Origin: Haematobia irritans
Lineage: Eukaryota > Arthropoda > Insecta > Diptera > Muscidae
Assembly: GCF_050003625.1 (NCBI RefSeq)
Contig: NC_134399.1
Location: 34,674,671-34,738,670, forward strand
Length of the DNA stretch: 64,000 nt
Direction: 5' to 3'
Part shown: positions 11,201 to 22,329 of the stretch, in pieces
Layout: the number at the start of each line of letters is the position of its first letter
Numbering within the stretch: the stretch's first letter is position 1
The notes under the pieces: generated by a model
What the model saw: the letters and a program-made list of their open reading frames with translations, nothing else
What the model was told of the DNA's origin: nothing
Databases searched by the model: none
Position numbers and translations under genes: made by a program

Positions 11201-11269
11201 TAGAAACCAACAATTTCGAGTTTAATTTATAGACCTACAGCCGAGATTATGAGATAAAAATCATAAAAA

Positions 11270-12134
11270 TTTATTTCTACAGAAAATTGTGTCAACATTT
11301 TATTTTTTTAGTAAATTTCGCCAAAATTTTATGTATATTGAATCAAATTTCAAACTTTTCTTTCTACAGAAAATATTGTCAAAATTTTATTTCTATACAA
11401 CATTTTGTCAAAATTTTATTTCTGTAGACAATTTTGTACAAATTTTATTTCTCGAAAATTTTTCTAAAATTGTATTTCTATAGAAGTTTTCTTTTCAATG
11501 TTTAGTTCTTTCGAAAATTTTGTAAAAAAAATTTTTTCTATAGAAAATTTTTGAAAATTTTATTTTTATAGAAAAATTTTGTCAAGAAAATGTTGTCAAA
11601 ATTCCATTTTTATAGACAAAATTTTGTCAAAATTTTATTTCTATAGAAAATTTTGTCGAAATTTTATTTCTATCAAATATTTTGTCAACATTTTATTTCT
11701 ATAGAAAATTTTGTCAAACTTTTATTTCTTTGGAAAATTGTGTAAAATTTTTTTTCTATAGAAAATTTTGTCCAAATTTTATTTCTATACAAAATTTTTT
11801 TTATTTCTATAGAAAACTTTGTCAAAATTTTAATCCTATAGAAAAATTTCTCTAAATTTGATTCCTGTAGACAATTTTGTCAAAATTTTATTCCTCTGAA
11901 ATTTTTGTCAAACTTTTATTTATTTGGAAAATTGTGTCAAAATTTTACTTCTACAGAAAAATTTGTCAAAATTTGATTTCTATAGAAAATTTTGTCAAAA
12001 TTTTATTTCTGTGGCAACCGTGCTGCCAACTCCTTTATAGAAAATTTTGTCAAAATTTGTCAAAAAAAATTTGTCAAAAATCTATGAATTTTTTTTTTCA
12101 AAATTTTATTTCTATAGAAAATTTTTCTAAAATT

Positions 12135-12175
<41 letters not shown>

Positions 12176-14185
12176 TTTTATAGAAAATTTCTTTCAATGT
12201 TTATTTCTTTCGAAAATTTTGTAAAAATTTTATTTCTATAGAAAATTTTGTGAAAATTTTGTTTTTATAGAAAAATTTTGTCAACATTTTATTTCTATAG
12301 AAAAGTAGATCAAAATTTTATTTCTATAGATATTTTGACAAAATTTTATTTCTACAGTTAATTTTGTAAAAATTTTATTTCTATAGAAAATTTTGTCTAA
12401 ATTTTATTTCTATAGAAAATTTGGTCAACATTTGATTTCCATAGAAATTTTTGTCAAAATTTTTTGTTGAAAAATTTTTCAAACTTTTCTTTCTACAAAA
12501 AAATTAAAATTTGATGTCTCTAGAAAATTTTCTCAAAATTTTATTTCTATAAGATGTTTTGTCAAAATTATATTTCTTTGTCCAAATTTTATTTCAATAA
12601 ATTTTTTTTTTTTTATTTCCATAAAATGTTTTTTTTTTAATTTTTTTCTCTAGAAAATTTTGTCAAAATTTTATGTATATTGAGAAAATTTTCAAACTTT
12701 TTTTCTATAGAAAATTTTGTTAAAATTTTATTTCTATAGAAAACTTTGTAAAAATATTATTTCTATAGAAAGTTTGTGTGAAAATTTTATTTCTCCTGAA
12801 AATTTTGTCAAAATTGTATTTCTATAGAACGTTTTCTTTTCATATAAAATTTTTCAAAATTTTATTTCTATAGAAAATTTTGACAAAGTTTTATTTCTGT
12901 ATTATTGAAACATTTTTCAACCTTTTCTTTCTATAGAAAATTTTGTTAAAATTTGATTTCTCTAGAAAATTTTGTCAAAATTTTATTTCTATTAAATTTT
13001 TTTTCCAGAAAATTTAGTCAAAATTTTATTTGTATAGTCAAAATTTTGTCAAAATGTTATTTCTATAGAAAATTTTGTCCAAATTTCATTACTATAGATT
13101 TTTTTTCAAAATTTTATTTCTATAGAAAATTTTGCCAACATTTTTTTTGTATAGAAAATTTTGTCCAAATTTTATTTCTATAGAAAATTGTGTCAACATT
13201 TTATTTCTTTAGTAAATTTCGCCAAAATTGTATGTATATTGAAAAAATTTTCAAACTTTTGTTTCTATAGAAAATTTTGTTTAAATTTTATTTCTATAGA
13301 ACATTTTGTCCAAATTTTATATCTATAGAAAATTTTGTTAAAATTTTATTTCTATAGAAAATTTTTCTAAAATTGTATTTCTATAGAAGCTTTTTTTCAA
13401 AGTTTATTTCTTTCGAAAATTTTGTCAAAATGTTATTTCTACAGAAAATTTTGTCAAAATTTTATTTCTATAGAAAATTTTGTCAAAATTTTATTTCTAT
13501 AGAAAATTGGGCAAAATTTTATTTCTATAAAAAATTTTGTCAAAATTTTATTTCTATAGAAAATTTTGTCAAAATTTTATTTCTATAGAAAATTTTGTCA
13601 AAAATTTTATTCTATAGAAAGTTTCTGTCAAAATTTTATTTCTATAGAAAGTTTTTGTCAAAATTTTATTTCTCTAGAAAATTTTGTCCAAATTTTATTT
13701 CTATAGAAAAGTTTGTCCAAATTTTATTTCTATTTTATCTCTAAATTTCCATCGAAAATATTGCTAAAATTTTGTTTCTATAGAAAATTTTATTTCTATA
13801 GAAAATGTTGTCCAAATTTTATTTCTATAGAAAATTTTGTCAAAATGTTATTTCTATAGAAAATTTTGCCAACATTTTATTTCTATAGATATTTTTTTTT
13901 CAACATTGTAGTTCTATAGAAAATTTTGTCAAAATTTTATTTCCATAGAAAATCTTGTCAAAATTTGATTTTTATTGAAAATTTTTTCAAACTTTTCTTT
14001 CTAAAAAAAATTAAAATTTGATGTATCTAGAAAATTTTTTCAAAATGTTATTTCTATAAATTGTTTTGTCAAAATTGTATTTCTCTAGAAAATTTTGCCC
14101 AAATTTTATTTCAATAAACATTTTTTTATTTCCATGAAATGTTTTTTTTTTTAAATTTTATTTCTCCAGAAAATTTTGTCACAAT
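11270..14185 (+). repeat. 29-bp minisatellite, array 1 (right part)
   Basis: About 100 monomers of the same 29-bp unit, more degenerate than the left part. A T-homopolymer of more than 40 bases lies at about 12137-12171. The GTGGCAACCGTG scrap seen at 8247 recurs at 12010-12021, and the array ends at 14190 in another GTGGCAACCGTG. Repeated variants (for example TAAATTTCGCC near 11312 and 13211) point to higher-order duplication. The short open frames here read as periodic Phe/Ile/Lys/Asn peptides and are not genes. Confidence 0.9.
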
Positions 14186-14199
14186 TTGATTTATGTGGC

Positions 14200-15412
14200 A
14201 ACCGTGTTTCCACTCCTCTTCCTTCTTAACTGAACGGATTCCGACATAGCGCTTGTTTTGCAATACTATATTGTAAAAATATGTAAATATGTATGTACAC
14301 ATTTATATCCCTTTTTCTTCCTGCCTTTCCATTCCTTTGTCGTTGAGCAACTATTGACTCACGCTTGAAATAATGGTTTAAGAATGAAGATGAATTTCCC
14401 CTTTTGTTTTAAATTCATTTAAATTACTAACAATGAATGTTAATTAATATTTAATTAAAATTCTCAAACATAAATAAATAAAAGCAAATTAAACATTACA
14501 AGTTCATCTTTTGTATTTATAATTGCCATTAATAAATAGTTCATGTGCATTTGCATCCAAACCAACAACTGCATGAATCATAAATTTTGTCATTCGTCCA
14601 TCATGCCAGACTCAATGTAATTTATACCCTGACGCCCTCAACAACAACAATTTCAACAATCACTCCCCACCCCTCCCCCTGTTCAAATCAGCTATCATCA
14701 TGCAACCCCATCATCACTGTTATCAATGGTGGCAGAAGCAGCAGAAGTAACAGCAGCAGTAATCATTAGGTGATGATTTTGATGATTGCTATATGGCATA
14801 TTTTACACTCAATGTCTGCATTATTAGCGAATGCCAATGCTGCCAATGTTAGTGTTCCACACATTCAGTTGTCATTCAGCTTTTATAATGACAGTAATTA
14901 TGATAAAAAAATATATAATTTTGCAAATATGTGACTCGCGGTGCTTGATGAGGAAAAAAAGTGCATAAACTAAAGTGGCATGTTTGCCATCATAATTTGC
15001 TTATTATCCACTACAAAATGTCACATTTTCCATTGACAGATTTGAATGGAGGGAATGTTTGTATGAATAGCCTATGGAGGGGTGGGAATATGATAATGAT
15101 GGGAAATAAATAATAAGGCGAAACGCCGCCATCCAGGCGACTGAAAATGAGAATAGCGATTAGGGTCCTGATACTCTAGCAGCCAATCATACCAAATTTT
15201 GATTTCGTTTCGTATTGTATTTCGGCAAATTCGATGACAAAGATGCATCACGCCCTGGTACGTTAATTATTAGTCTGTTTGGATTGCTAAGATTCCACAT
15301 AAAAACCTCTTGGTATAAGGATGAATACAAAAAAATTCGATGTCTGGGTGTCATACGAGTTCACAAACTCGCACATAAAAAATTCCCATCTGCAACTCGA
15401 ATCAGTTCTCAA
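14200..15412. other. No gene seen; relatively non-repetitive sequence
   Basis: Mixed-composition DNA with a CAA/ATC/CAG-rich patch at about 14640-14770 and no recognisable domain or splice-bounded exon. It is one of the few stretches that look like ordinary host intergenic or intronic DNA. Confidence 0.5.
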
Positions 15413-15711
15413 GCGGAAGCTACACTGGTTCAATGGTTAGCATGCTGGCCTTGAAGACAAGGGTTCATGGGTCCAAACCTCAGTTTCTACCAAACACCAA
15501 ACAGTTTTTCAGCGGTGGATTATTCCCTCTCAGTAATGTTGGTGACATTGTGGCTTAACCTCAATATGAAACGCAATATGTGGCTTAACCTCAATATGAA
15601 ACTATATTGGTCGACGCCATGGCCATGAAAAGCAGGTTCCTTATCATTGAGCTAAACACAGAATCGGCCAGCATTATCACAATGGACGTAATAGCTTATG
15701 AGAGCCTAAAA
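15413..15711 (+). mobile_element. Degenerate tRNA-derived SINE, 3' end interrupted
   Basis: The head (TTCAATGGTTAGCATGC at about 15430), the AAACAGTTTTTCAGCGGTGGATTA segment at 15500-15523 and the tail-proximal CAATGGACGTAATAGCTTATGAGAGCC at 15680-15706 line up with the copy at 5-331. The B box is damaged. There is a short tandem duplication around 15552-15600 (TGTGGCTTAACCTCAATATG). A mini-me-like element begins exactly where the SINE tail should follow. Confidence 0.65.
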
Positions 15712-16228
15712 ACAAGTATATACGGCCGCAAGTTCCGCCAGGCCGAATCTTATGTACTCTCCACCATGGATTACGTAGAAACTTCTACTAAAGATTGTTA
15801 ATCGAATTTCTTGGGTTGTGGCAAGACTTATTATTATGGACCGATTTGAACCAATTTTTGCATGGATGTTGGAGGCCATATATAAACACCACGTACCAAA
15901 TTTCAACCGGATCGGATGAAATTTGCTTCTCTAAGAGGTTCCGCAAGACAAATCTGGGGGTAGGTTTATATAGGGGCTATACGTAAAAGTGGTCCGATAT
16001 GGCCCATTTGCAATTCCATCCAACCTACATCAATAATAACCACTTGTGCTAAGTTTCAAGTCGATAGCTTGTTTCGTTCGGAAGTTAGCGTGATTTCAAC
16101 AGACGGACGGACATCGCTAGATCAACTCAGAAGTTCACCACCACCCAGAATATATATAATTTATGGTGTCTTAGACCAATATTTCGATGTGTTACAAACG
16201 GAACGACAAAGTAACAATAGGGTGCCAC
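15712..16228 (+). mobile_element. mini-me-like element, internally reduced
   Basis: It begins with ACAAGTATATACGGCCG, preceded by an A-run, and shows the characteristic start through CTCTCCACCATGGATTACG. About two 153-bp-type monomers follow, then CAACAGACGGACGGACAT, CCCAGAATATATATAA and TTCGATGTGTTACAAACGG. The final hairpin and GGGTATAA end are missing; the next element starts at 16231. Confidence 0.75.
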
Positions 16229-16230
16229 TA

Positions 16231-17486
16231 AAGGGTGATACGGTCAAAATTTGGTAAAGGGAAAACGCGTGTAAATCGGTGAAATCGTTTATTTAAAAAA
16301 TCGAATTAAATTTCTTTTTCAAGTTCAATTAGTATAAAATTCAGGAAAAATATTCAGTTAGGCTTTCCAAATCCGAATTGCCGGGCCTCACGCTTGATAC
16401 CTGCCATCAGATTTTGTACAGCCACCTTGTCCACCTTCTTCGCCGCAGAAAGCCAGTTTGCCTCGAACTGCTGCTCGTCCTTAGCAGTTTTTTTGGTCTT
16501 CTTTAGGTTCCGCTTGACAATAGCCCAGTATTTCTCAATTGGGCGGAGCTCTGGCGTGTTGGGAGGGTTCTTGTCTTTGGGAACCACCTGCACGTTGTTG
16601 GCGGCGTACCACTCCATGGCCTTTTTACCGTAATGGCAAGATGTCAAATCCGGCCAAAACAGTACGGAACAACCGTGTTTCTTCAGGAAAGGCAGCAGAC
16701 GTTTATTCAAACACTCTTTCACGTAAATTTCTTGGTTGACAGTCCCGGAAGCTATGAAAATGTTGCTTTTCAAGCCACAGGTACAGATGGCTTGCCAAAC
16801 CAGATATTTCTTTGCGAACTTTGACAGTTTTATGTGCTTGAAAATATCTGCTACCTTTCCCCTTCATTTTGCCGTATAAAACACCTGTCCCGGAAGCTGC
16901 TTGTAGTCGGCTTTGACGTAGGTTTCGTCGTCCATTACCACGCAGTCAAACTTCGTCCGCATCGTCGTGTACAGCCTCCGGGATCGCGCTTTGGCCGTCG
17001 TATTTTGTTTATCATCGCGATTTGGAGTCACTACCTTCTTGTAAGTCGATAGTCCGGCTCGTTTTTTGGCTCGATGCACGGTTGTAGACGATACACCCAG
17101 CTTATTTCCGGCATCTCGGAGAGAGAGGTTAGGGTTTCGCTTGAAACTACCGGCAACTCTCTTTGTCGTCTCAGCGGCTTCCGGTTTTCGATTTCCCCCC
17201 GATCCAGACTTCCTGGCTGTCGACATTTGGCAACTTTTAGCGATTTTGCCAGCTTTGCGTGCGAGTAGCTCGGATTTTCGCGATGCGCGAGCAAAATTTT
17301 GATACGCAGCTCTTCTTGCTTGGGCGGCATTTTGACAACTGAAGAGTGAATTCCAAAAACCAAAATAGGAGCAACATTCTACACACACACACACCTTCAA
17401 AATGAGGGGTGTTCAGATTTTTTAAATGCAAAATTGAAAGAAATACGTCAAGTTTATATTGACCAAATTTTGACCGTATCACCCTT
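16231..17486 (-). mobile_element. DD37E-type Tc1/mariner element, copy 1
   Basis: The ends are inverted repeats of about 28 bp starting AAGGGTGATACGGTCAAAAT. The element is flanked by TA at 16229-16230 and 17487-17488, the target duplication of the IS630-Tc1-mariner superfamily. It is 1256 bp long. The same family recurs at 18770, 21329, 33414 and 39079. Confidence 0.9.
16354..17313 (-). pseudogene. DD37E transposase pseudogene
   Basis: The N-terminal half (helix-turn-helix, 'SLRDAGNKLGVSSTTVHRAKKRAG', first Asp in 'VVMDDETYV') lies in 16864-17313. The C-terminal half ('FWPDLTSCHYGKKAMEWY', 'TPELRPIEKYW') lies in 16354-16773, in another frame. From the second Asp (WPD) to the Glu of PIE there are 37 residues, the DD37E spacing reported for mosquito ITmD37E-type transposases. 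Relative to copy 2, about 60 bp around the first HTH is missing (17226-17229) and the frame breaks in the middle. Non-functional. Confidence 0.8.
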
Positions 17487-17488
17487 TA

Positions 17489-18432
17489 GACCTAACCTCA
17501 AGCGGTGGGTGATTGACTATAAAAATGGGTCAGCGAAAAGCTGGCTGAAGTGGTCGAAACGCGATGAGCTGGCGGAAAATGTGGTCATGCCGGGATGCAT
17601 GGCCAGAAAGGTTTTGATGTGGGTTTGGTGGCTTTCGCAGGGAATTATCTACAATGAGCTGCTCGCATTCGAAAAAAAGTCTCAAATCAGAAATGTTCTG
17701 CCAACAATTGAACCTCTGAAGGAAGCAATCAACTAGCATCGATCAGCTTTGTTCAATAGGAAGAAAATTGTGTTCCATTCGGACAATGCTAGGTCAGAAG
17801 CTCCGAGTGTTGGCAGGGAATTATCTAGGTTAGGTTAGGTTAAAGTGGCAGCCCGATTAAATTTCAGGCTCACTTAGACTAAGTACCTATTACATATGGG
17901 CACTTCTAGTCTTAATTATCTACTATGAACTGCTTCCATACGGCAAAACTCTCATAGCGAATCAATAATTTGACCGTCTGAACGATGAAATCGCCTGGAA
18001 GCGGTCATTCTTTGGTCAATAGTAGAGAAATTGTGTTCCATTCGGACAAAGCCAGGCCAGAAGTTCCGAGCGCTTTTTTAATACGGCAAAACTTTCAACT
18101 CAGAACTTTTCTATCAACAATTGGACACAATTGGGCCGTCTGAAGGAAGAAATAATGTCCCAAAATCAGTCAGCTTTGGTTAAGAGGAGAGGAATTGTTA
18201 TTCATCAGGTTAATGTTAGTTCAGAAACTCCGGGAGTTTGATTGGGAGGTTCTTATTCATTCGCCTTATAGATAGGACCTGGCACCAAATGATTAACATC
18301 AGTTTCTGCCTATGGCGAATAAATTTCCTGTTGGAATTTTCGCTGCAAGAGTTTTTGGTGAAAATCGGCACTTTCTATGAGCGCGACGTACCTTTAAAAT
18401 GGCAAAATGTTATTGTTCAAAGTGGTGCATAG
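17489..18432 (+). pseudogene. mariner (DD34D) transposase fossil with internal tandem duplication
   Basis: 17495-17736 reads 'KRWVIDYKNG..KSWLKWSK', 'MPGCMARKVLMWVWW' and 'GIIYNELLAF', typical of the mariner catalytic core. This is followed by 'KKIVFHSDNAR' (second Asp) at about 17762. The second-Asp block then recurs in decayed form at about 18020 and 18190. The end of the protein follows in pieces: 'REFDWEVLIHSPY' near 18220, and 'FYERDVPLKWQNVIVQSGA' at about 18373-18429. It is a different mariner subfamily from Himar1. A SINE fragment (17822-17890) splits it. Beyond repair. Confidence 0.7.
17822..17890 (-). mobile_element. SINE 3'-end fragment
   Basis: GGTTAGGTTAGGTTAAAGTGGCAGCCCGATTAAATTTCAGGCTCACTTAGAC matches the complement of the SINE tail and adjoining body. 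GGGAATTATCTA before it and TTAATTATCTAC after it suggest a short duplicated target in the mariner fossil. Confidence 0.65.
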
Positions 18433-18474
18433 TTGCCCTGAAATGGATTAACTATGGACTAGTAATTAAAGCCA

Positions 18475-18767
18475 TCACATGCATGTACACATAATCGATT
18501 TTCTGTTAGGTAAGGTTAGTTTGAAAACAGGATTCATGTTGCCCTGTCTCATGTCGGCAGACATACACCCAAGCCGTGTCTCTAATGAATTCCCTAATTT
18601 TTCCGATTCTCTGTTTCCAAGCTGGATCAGTTTCCGAATCATCTCTTCACAGATATGGTTAACTCTTAATATAGTAAAGACATGGCAATGACAGAGGTAG
18701 TGTTCCAAAGTCAAAACATGCAGTTGTACCTTCATTTCTAAGAGCCCGGGTATCATTCCCGCGCCCC
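18475..18767. repeat. Fragment of an unnamed dispersed repeat
   Basis: GTTTCCAAGCTGGATCAG, CGAATCATCTCTTCA and ATATGGTTAAC also occur near 35437-35475, 35885-35920 and 45015-45065. On the minus strand it translates as 'ICEEMIRKLIQLGNRESEKLGN', suggesting part of a degraded coding region of unknown type. Confidence 0.45.
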
Positions 18768-18769
18768 TA

Positions 18770-20067
18770 AAGGGTGATACGGTCAAAATTTGGTCAATAT
18801 AAACTCGACGTATTTCTTTCAATTTTGCGTTTAAAAAACCTGAACACCCCTCATTTTGAAGGTGTGTGTGTGTGTAGAATGTTGCTCCTATTTTGATTTT
18901 GGTATTCACTCTTCAGTTGTCAAAATGCCGTCCAAGCAAGAAGAGCAGCGTATCAAAATTTTGCTCGCGCATCGCGAAAATCCGAGCTACTCGCACGCAA
19001 AGCTGGCAAAATCGCTAAAAGTTGCCAAATCAACCGTTACAAATGTAATTAAAGTGTTTGGGGAACGTTTGTCGACAGTCAGGAAGTCTGGATCGGGGGG
19101 AAATCGAAAACCGGAAGCCGCTGAGACGACAAAGAGAGTTGCCGGTAGTTTCAAGCGAAACCCTAACCTCTCTCTCCGAGATGCCGCAAATAAGCTGAGT
19201 GTATCGTCTACAACCGTGCATCGAGCCAAAAAACGAGCCGGACTATCGACTTACAAGAAGGTAGTGACTCCAAATCGCGATGATAAACAAAATACGACGG
19301 CCAAAGCGCGATCCCGGAGGCTGTACACGACGATGCTGACGAAGTTTGACTGCGTGGTAAAGGACGACGAAACCTACGTTAAAGTCGACTACAAGCAGCT
19401 TCCGGGACAGGAGTTTTATACGGCAAAAGGAAGGGGAAAGTTAGCAGATATTTTAAAGCACATAAAACTGTCAAAGTTCGCAAAGAAATATCTGGTTTGG
19501 CAAGCCATCTGTACCTGTGGCTTGAAAAGCAGCATTTTCATAGCTTCCGGGACTGTCAACCAAGAAATTTACGTGAAAGAGTGTTTGAATAAACGTCTGC
19601 TGCCTTTCCTGAAGAAACACGGTTGTTCCGTACTGTTTTGGCCGGATTTGGCATCTTGCCATTACGGTAAAAAGGCCATGGAGTGGTACGCCGCCAACAA
19701 CGGGCAGGTGGTTCCCAAGGACAAGAACCCTCCCAACACGCCAGAGCTCCGCCCAATTGAGAAATACTGGGCTATGGTCAAGCGGAACCTAAAGAAGACC
19801 AAAAAAAAAAACTGCTAAGGACGAGCAGCAGTTCAAGGCAAACTGGCTTTCTGCGGCGAAGAAGGTGGACAAGGTGGCTGTACAAAATCTGATGGCAGGT
19901 GTCAAGCATGAGGCCCGGATTTGGAAAAGCGAAAGCCTAACTGAATATTTTTCCTGAATTTTATACTAATTGAACTTGAAAAAGAAATTTAATTTGATTT
20001 TTTAAATAAACGATTTCACCGATTTACACGCGTCTTCCCTTGACCAAATTTTGACCGTATCACCCTT
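18770..20067 (+). mobile_element. DD37E-type element, copy 2 (best preserved)
   Basis: 1298 bp, bounded by AAGGGTGATACGGTC inverted ends and TA at 18768-18769 and 20068-20069. A CA/TG run (GTGTGTGTGTG, 18863-18875) sits in the 5' leader of every copy. Confidence 0.92.
18925..19940 (+). pseudogene. DD37E transposase, frameshifted near the end
   Basis: I prefer ATG 18925 (MPSKQEEQRIK) because the frame upstream (from 18856) runs through the CA-repeat leader. Two helix-turn-helix segments are visible ('YSHAKLAKSLKVAKSTVTNVIK', 'SLRDAANKLSVSSTTVHRAKKRAG'). The catalytic core follows: 'VVKDDETYV', 'LFWPDLASCHYG' and 'PELRPIEKYW', with 37 residues between the second Asp and the Glu. The reading frame is open for 297 codons to 19818. 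It then breaks in an A-run of 11 (19801-19811) where the other copies have 7, and there is a further ~8-bp loss near 19919. About 40 C-terminal codons are out of frame. It is the closest to intact in this family. Confidence 0.85.
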
Positions 20068-20069
20068 TA

Positions 20070-21326
20070 TGATGAAAGCGTTGGAATTTAAGGGAGTTCC
20101 AAGAAAAATATCCGACCAATAGCAACATGCCGAATACGATAAAAAGAAGAGATTAGTGACCAAATATTCAGCACGACTCGACTGTAAACCGCAGTAAAGC
20201 CAAAGTAGAGGGAGTCCAGCGAACACGTGGAGAAGATAATTAGATGAAGTAGCACACGAAAGGGAAGCATTCGAAAGATTACTGAATAAATGGAAAGATT
20301 ATCGAACAGCTGCACTTTAAACTATGTGCTGTATGATTAAAATTATGGGAGAGTTTGAGTGAGATCCTACTGACGATCATATTGAACACTATATTACATA
20401 TTTGTATCAGTGCAATTGATCTCATTATCATCTCATAATTTCTACTTCCCCCTGAAATCTTTTTAATGAAGCCTCTTCAGGCGCCTTTTTTATTTGGCAT
20501 TATTGTTTCTTTTATAATATGGGTGGGTGCGAAAATCATTAAACCATCCTCTCTTTTTTAGTATTCATTCATTCATGACCATGAATAAAATTCCAGTAAA
20601 GTTGAAAATAACAGGGTAAGACATCTAAGCAAATTGCAAACGAAAAGAGAGAAAGAAATCAAAAAGATTGCTCATATGTTTTTTTTTATTTTCTTGCAAA
20701 AAATGTGCAACGGTGGTGGTGAAGTATGAGAAAATCAGTTCTGGGTGTGTTCTGATCTTTGAGTTGCCAACAACTGTGAAGAATTGTCATTCTTAGCGGC
20801 TGGCAAATTTGAAGAGAACAGTAATTCATGATTATTTCTGCATGTCTGCGGAGAGATGGAAATATTTTGCGGTACGATGAGTTCTACTGTTGTTGTCTGT
20901 GGTGTCTTTATTGTTGTTGTGGTTGTTGTTATGACTTAACAATAGCGTTAATTTGTTAACGGTGGTTTTCCTGTAGTTGAAATGTTCGTTTGGTCGACGA
21001 CAAATATGGGTTATATGACCGCCGACCACAATGTATGTTCATAGTGTCTACTTTCGTAGCTTATAGCTGATTTTTTGTTCTCGAATTCAAAATTGAAGAG
21101 AGAATGTTAAATTGCGTGGAAGCAAATGACTAATTTTGAAGCCATACATTGGGATTCATGCAAAAACTTTTTAGTGGGCCATTGGGACTATGAGAGATGG
21201 GGAAGCCAAATTGCTGCTAGAGTCCAGATTAATTGAGATACTTAGGACGCAATGCGTCGTAAAGATTATGAGTGACAAATCAATATCCACTTCAAGGAAT
21301 TGTGAAGAAATCTACGGGAGAACTGG
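20070..21326. other. No gene seen; mostly single-copy-looking sequence
   Basis: AT-rich DNA with a TGTTGT-rich patch at 20883-20935. No conserved domain in any frame and no obvious transposon ends. Possibly host intergenic sequence. Confidence 0.5.
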
Positions 21327-21328
21327 TA

Positions 21329-22303
21329 AAGGGTGATACGGTCAAAATTTGGTCTAGGGAAAACCCGTGTAAATCGGTGAAATCGTTTATTTAAAAAATC
21401 AAATTAATTTTCTTTTTCAAGTTCAATTAGTATAAAATTCAGGAAAAATATTCAGTTAGGCTTTCGCTTTTCCAAATCCGAATTGCCGGGCATCACGCTT
21501 GACACCTGCCATCAGATTTTGTACAGCCACCTTGTCCACCTTCTTCGCCGCAGAAAGCCAGTTTGCCTTGAACAGCTGCTCGTCCTTAGCAGTTTTTTGG
21601 TCTTCTTTAGGTTCCACTTGACAATAGCCCAGTATTTCTCAATTGGGCGGAGCTCTGGCGTGTTGGGAGGGTTCTTGTCCTTGGGAACCACCTGCACGTT
21701 GTTGGCGGCGTACCACTCCATGGCCTTTTTACCGTAATAGCAAGATGCCAAATCCGGCCAAAACAGTACGGAACAACCGTGTTTCTTCAGGAAGGGCAGC
21801 AGACGTTTATTCAAAAACTCTTTCACGTAAATTTCTTGGTTTACAGTCCCGGAAGCTATGAAAATGCTGCTTTTCAAGCCACAGGTACAGATGGCATGAC
21901 AAACCAGATATTTCTTTGCGAACTTTGACAGTTTTATGTGCTTGAAAATATATGCTACCTTTCCCCTTCCTTTTGCCGTATAAAACTCCTGTCCCGGAAG
22001 CTGCTTGTAGTCGATTTTTCGATTTCCCTCCGATCCAGACTTCCTGGCTGTCGACAAACGTTACCCAAACACTTTAATTGCATTTGTAACGATTTTGCCA
22101 GCGATTTTGCGTGCGAGTAGCTCGGATTTTCGCGATGCGCGAGCAAAATTTTGATACGCTGCTCTTCTTGCTTGGACGGCATTTTGACAACTGAAGAGTG
22201 AATTCCAAAATCAAAATAGGAGCAACATTCTACACACACACACCTTCAAAATGAGGGGTGTTCAGGTTTTTTAAATGCAAAATTGAAAGAAATACGTCAA
22301 GTT
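21329..22303 (-). mobile_element. DD37E-type element, copy 3, truncated and internally deleted
   Basis: The left end (AAGGGTGATACGG at 21329, preceded by TA) is intact. The other end stops at about 22303, after GAAATACGTCAAGTT, losing the last ~35 bp and one terminal repeat. About 250 bp of transposase are deleted at about 22013 (TAGTCGATTTTTCGATTTCC), removing the first catalytic Asp. The remaining parts encode the second Asp and Glu blocks ('WPDLASCYYG', 'RPIEKYW') in 21512-22057 and the N-terminus in 21955-22191. It cannot be active. Confidence 0.85.
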
Positions 22304-22329
22304 AACGTGGATAGTTACGCAACATTTTT

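Larger units (their letters stand above)
8496..11269 (+). mobile_element. Penelope-like retroelement inserted in array 1
   Basis: The element interrupts the 29-bp array. Left flank TTTTGTCCAAA and right flank TTATTTCTACAGAAAATTGTG rejoin to match the uninterrupted stretch at 13130-13260, including the unusual GTGTCAACATTTTATTT and TAAATTTCGCCAAAATT variants. That stretch is therefore an unoccupied paralogue and fixes the ends to within a few bases. The element has about 37 bp of leader, one ORF and about 238 bp of 3' UTR. No terminal pseudo-LTR repeat is seen upstream, so it is probably 5'-truncated within its leader. Confidence 0.85.

Noticed and set aside
16394..16633. Plus-strand ORFs over the DD37E elements (also 19471, 21643, 34092, 39394)
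   Set aside because: Antisense shadows that recur in every copy of the transposase.
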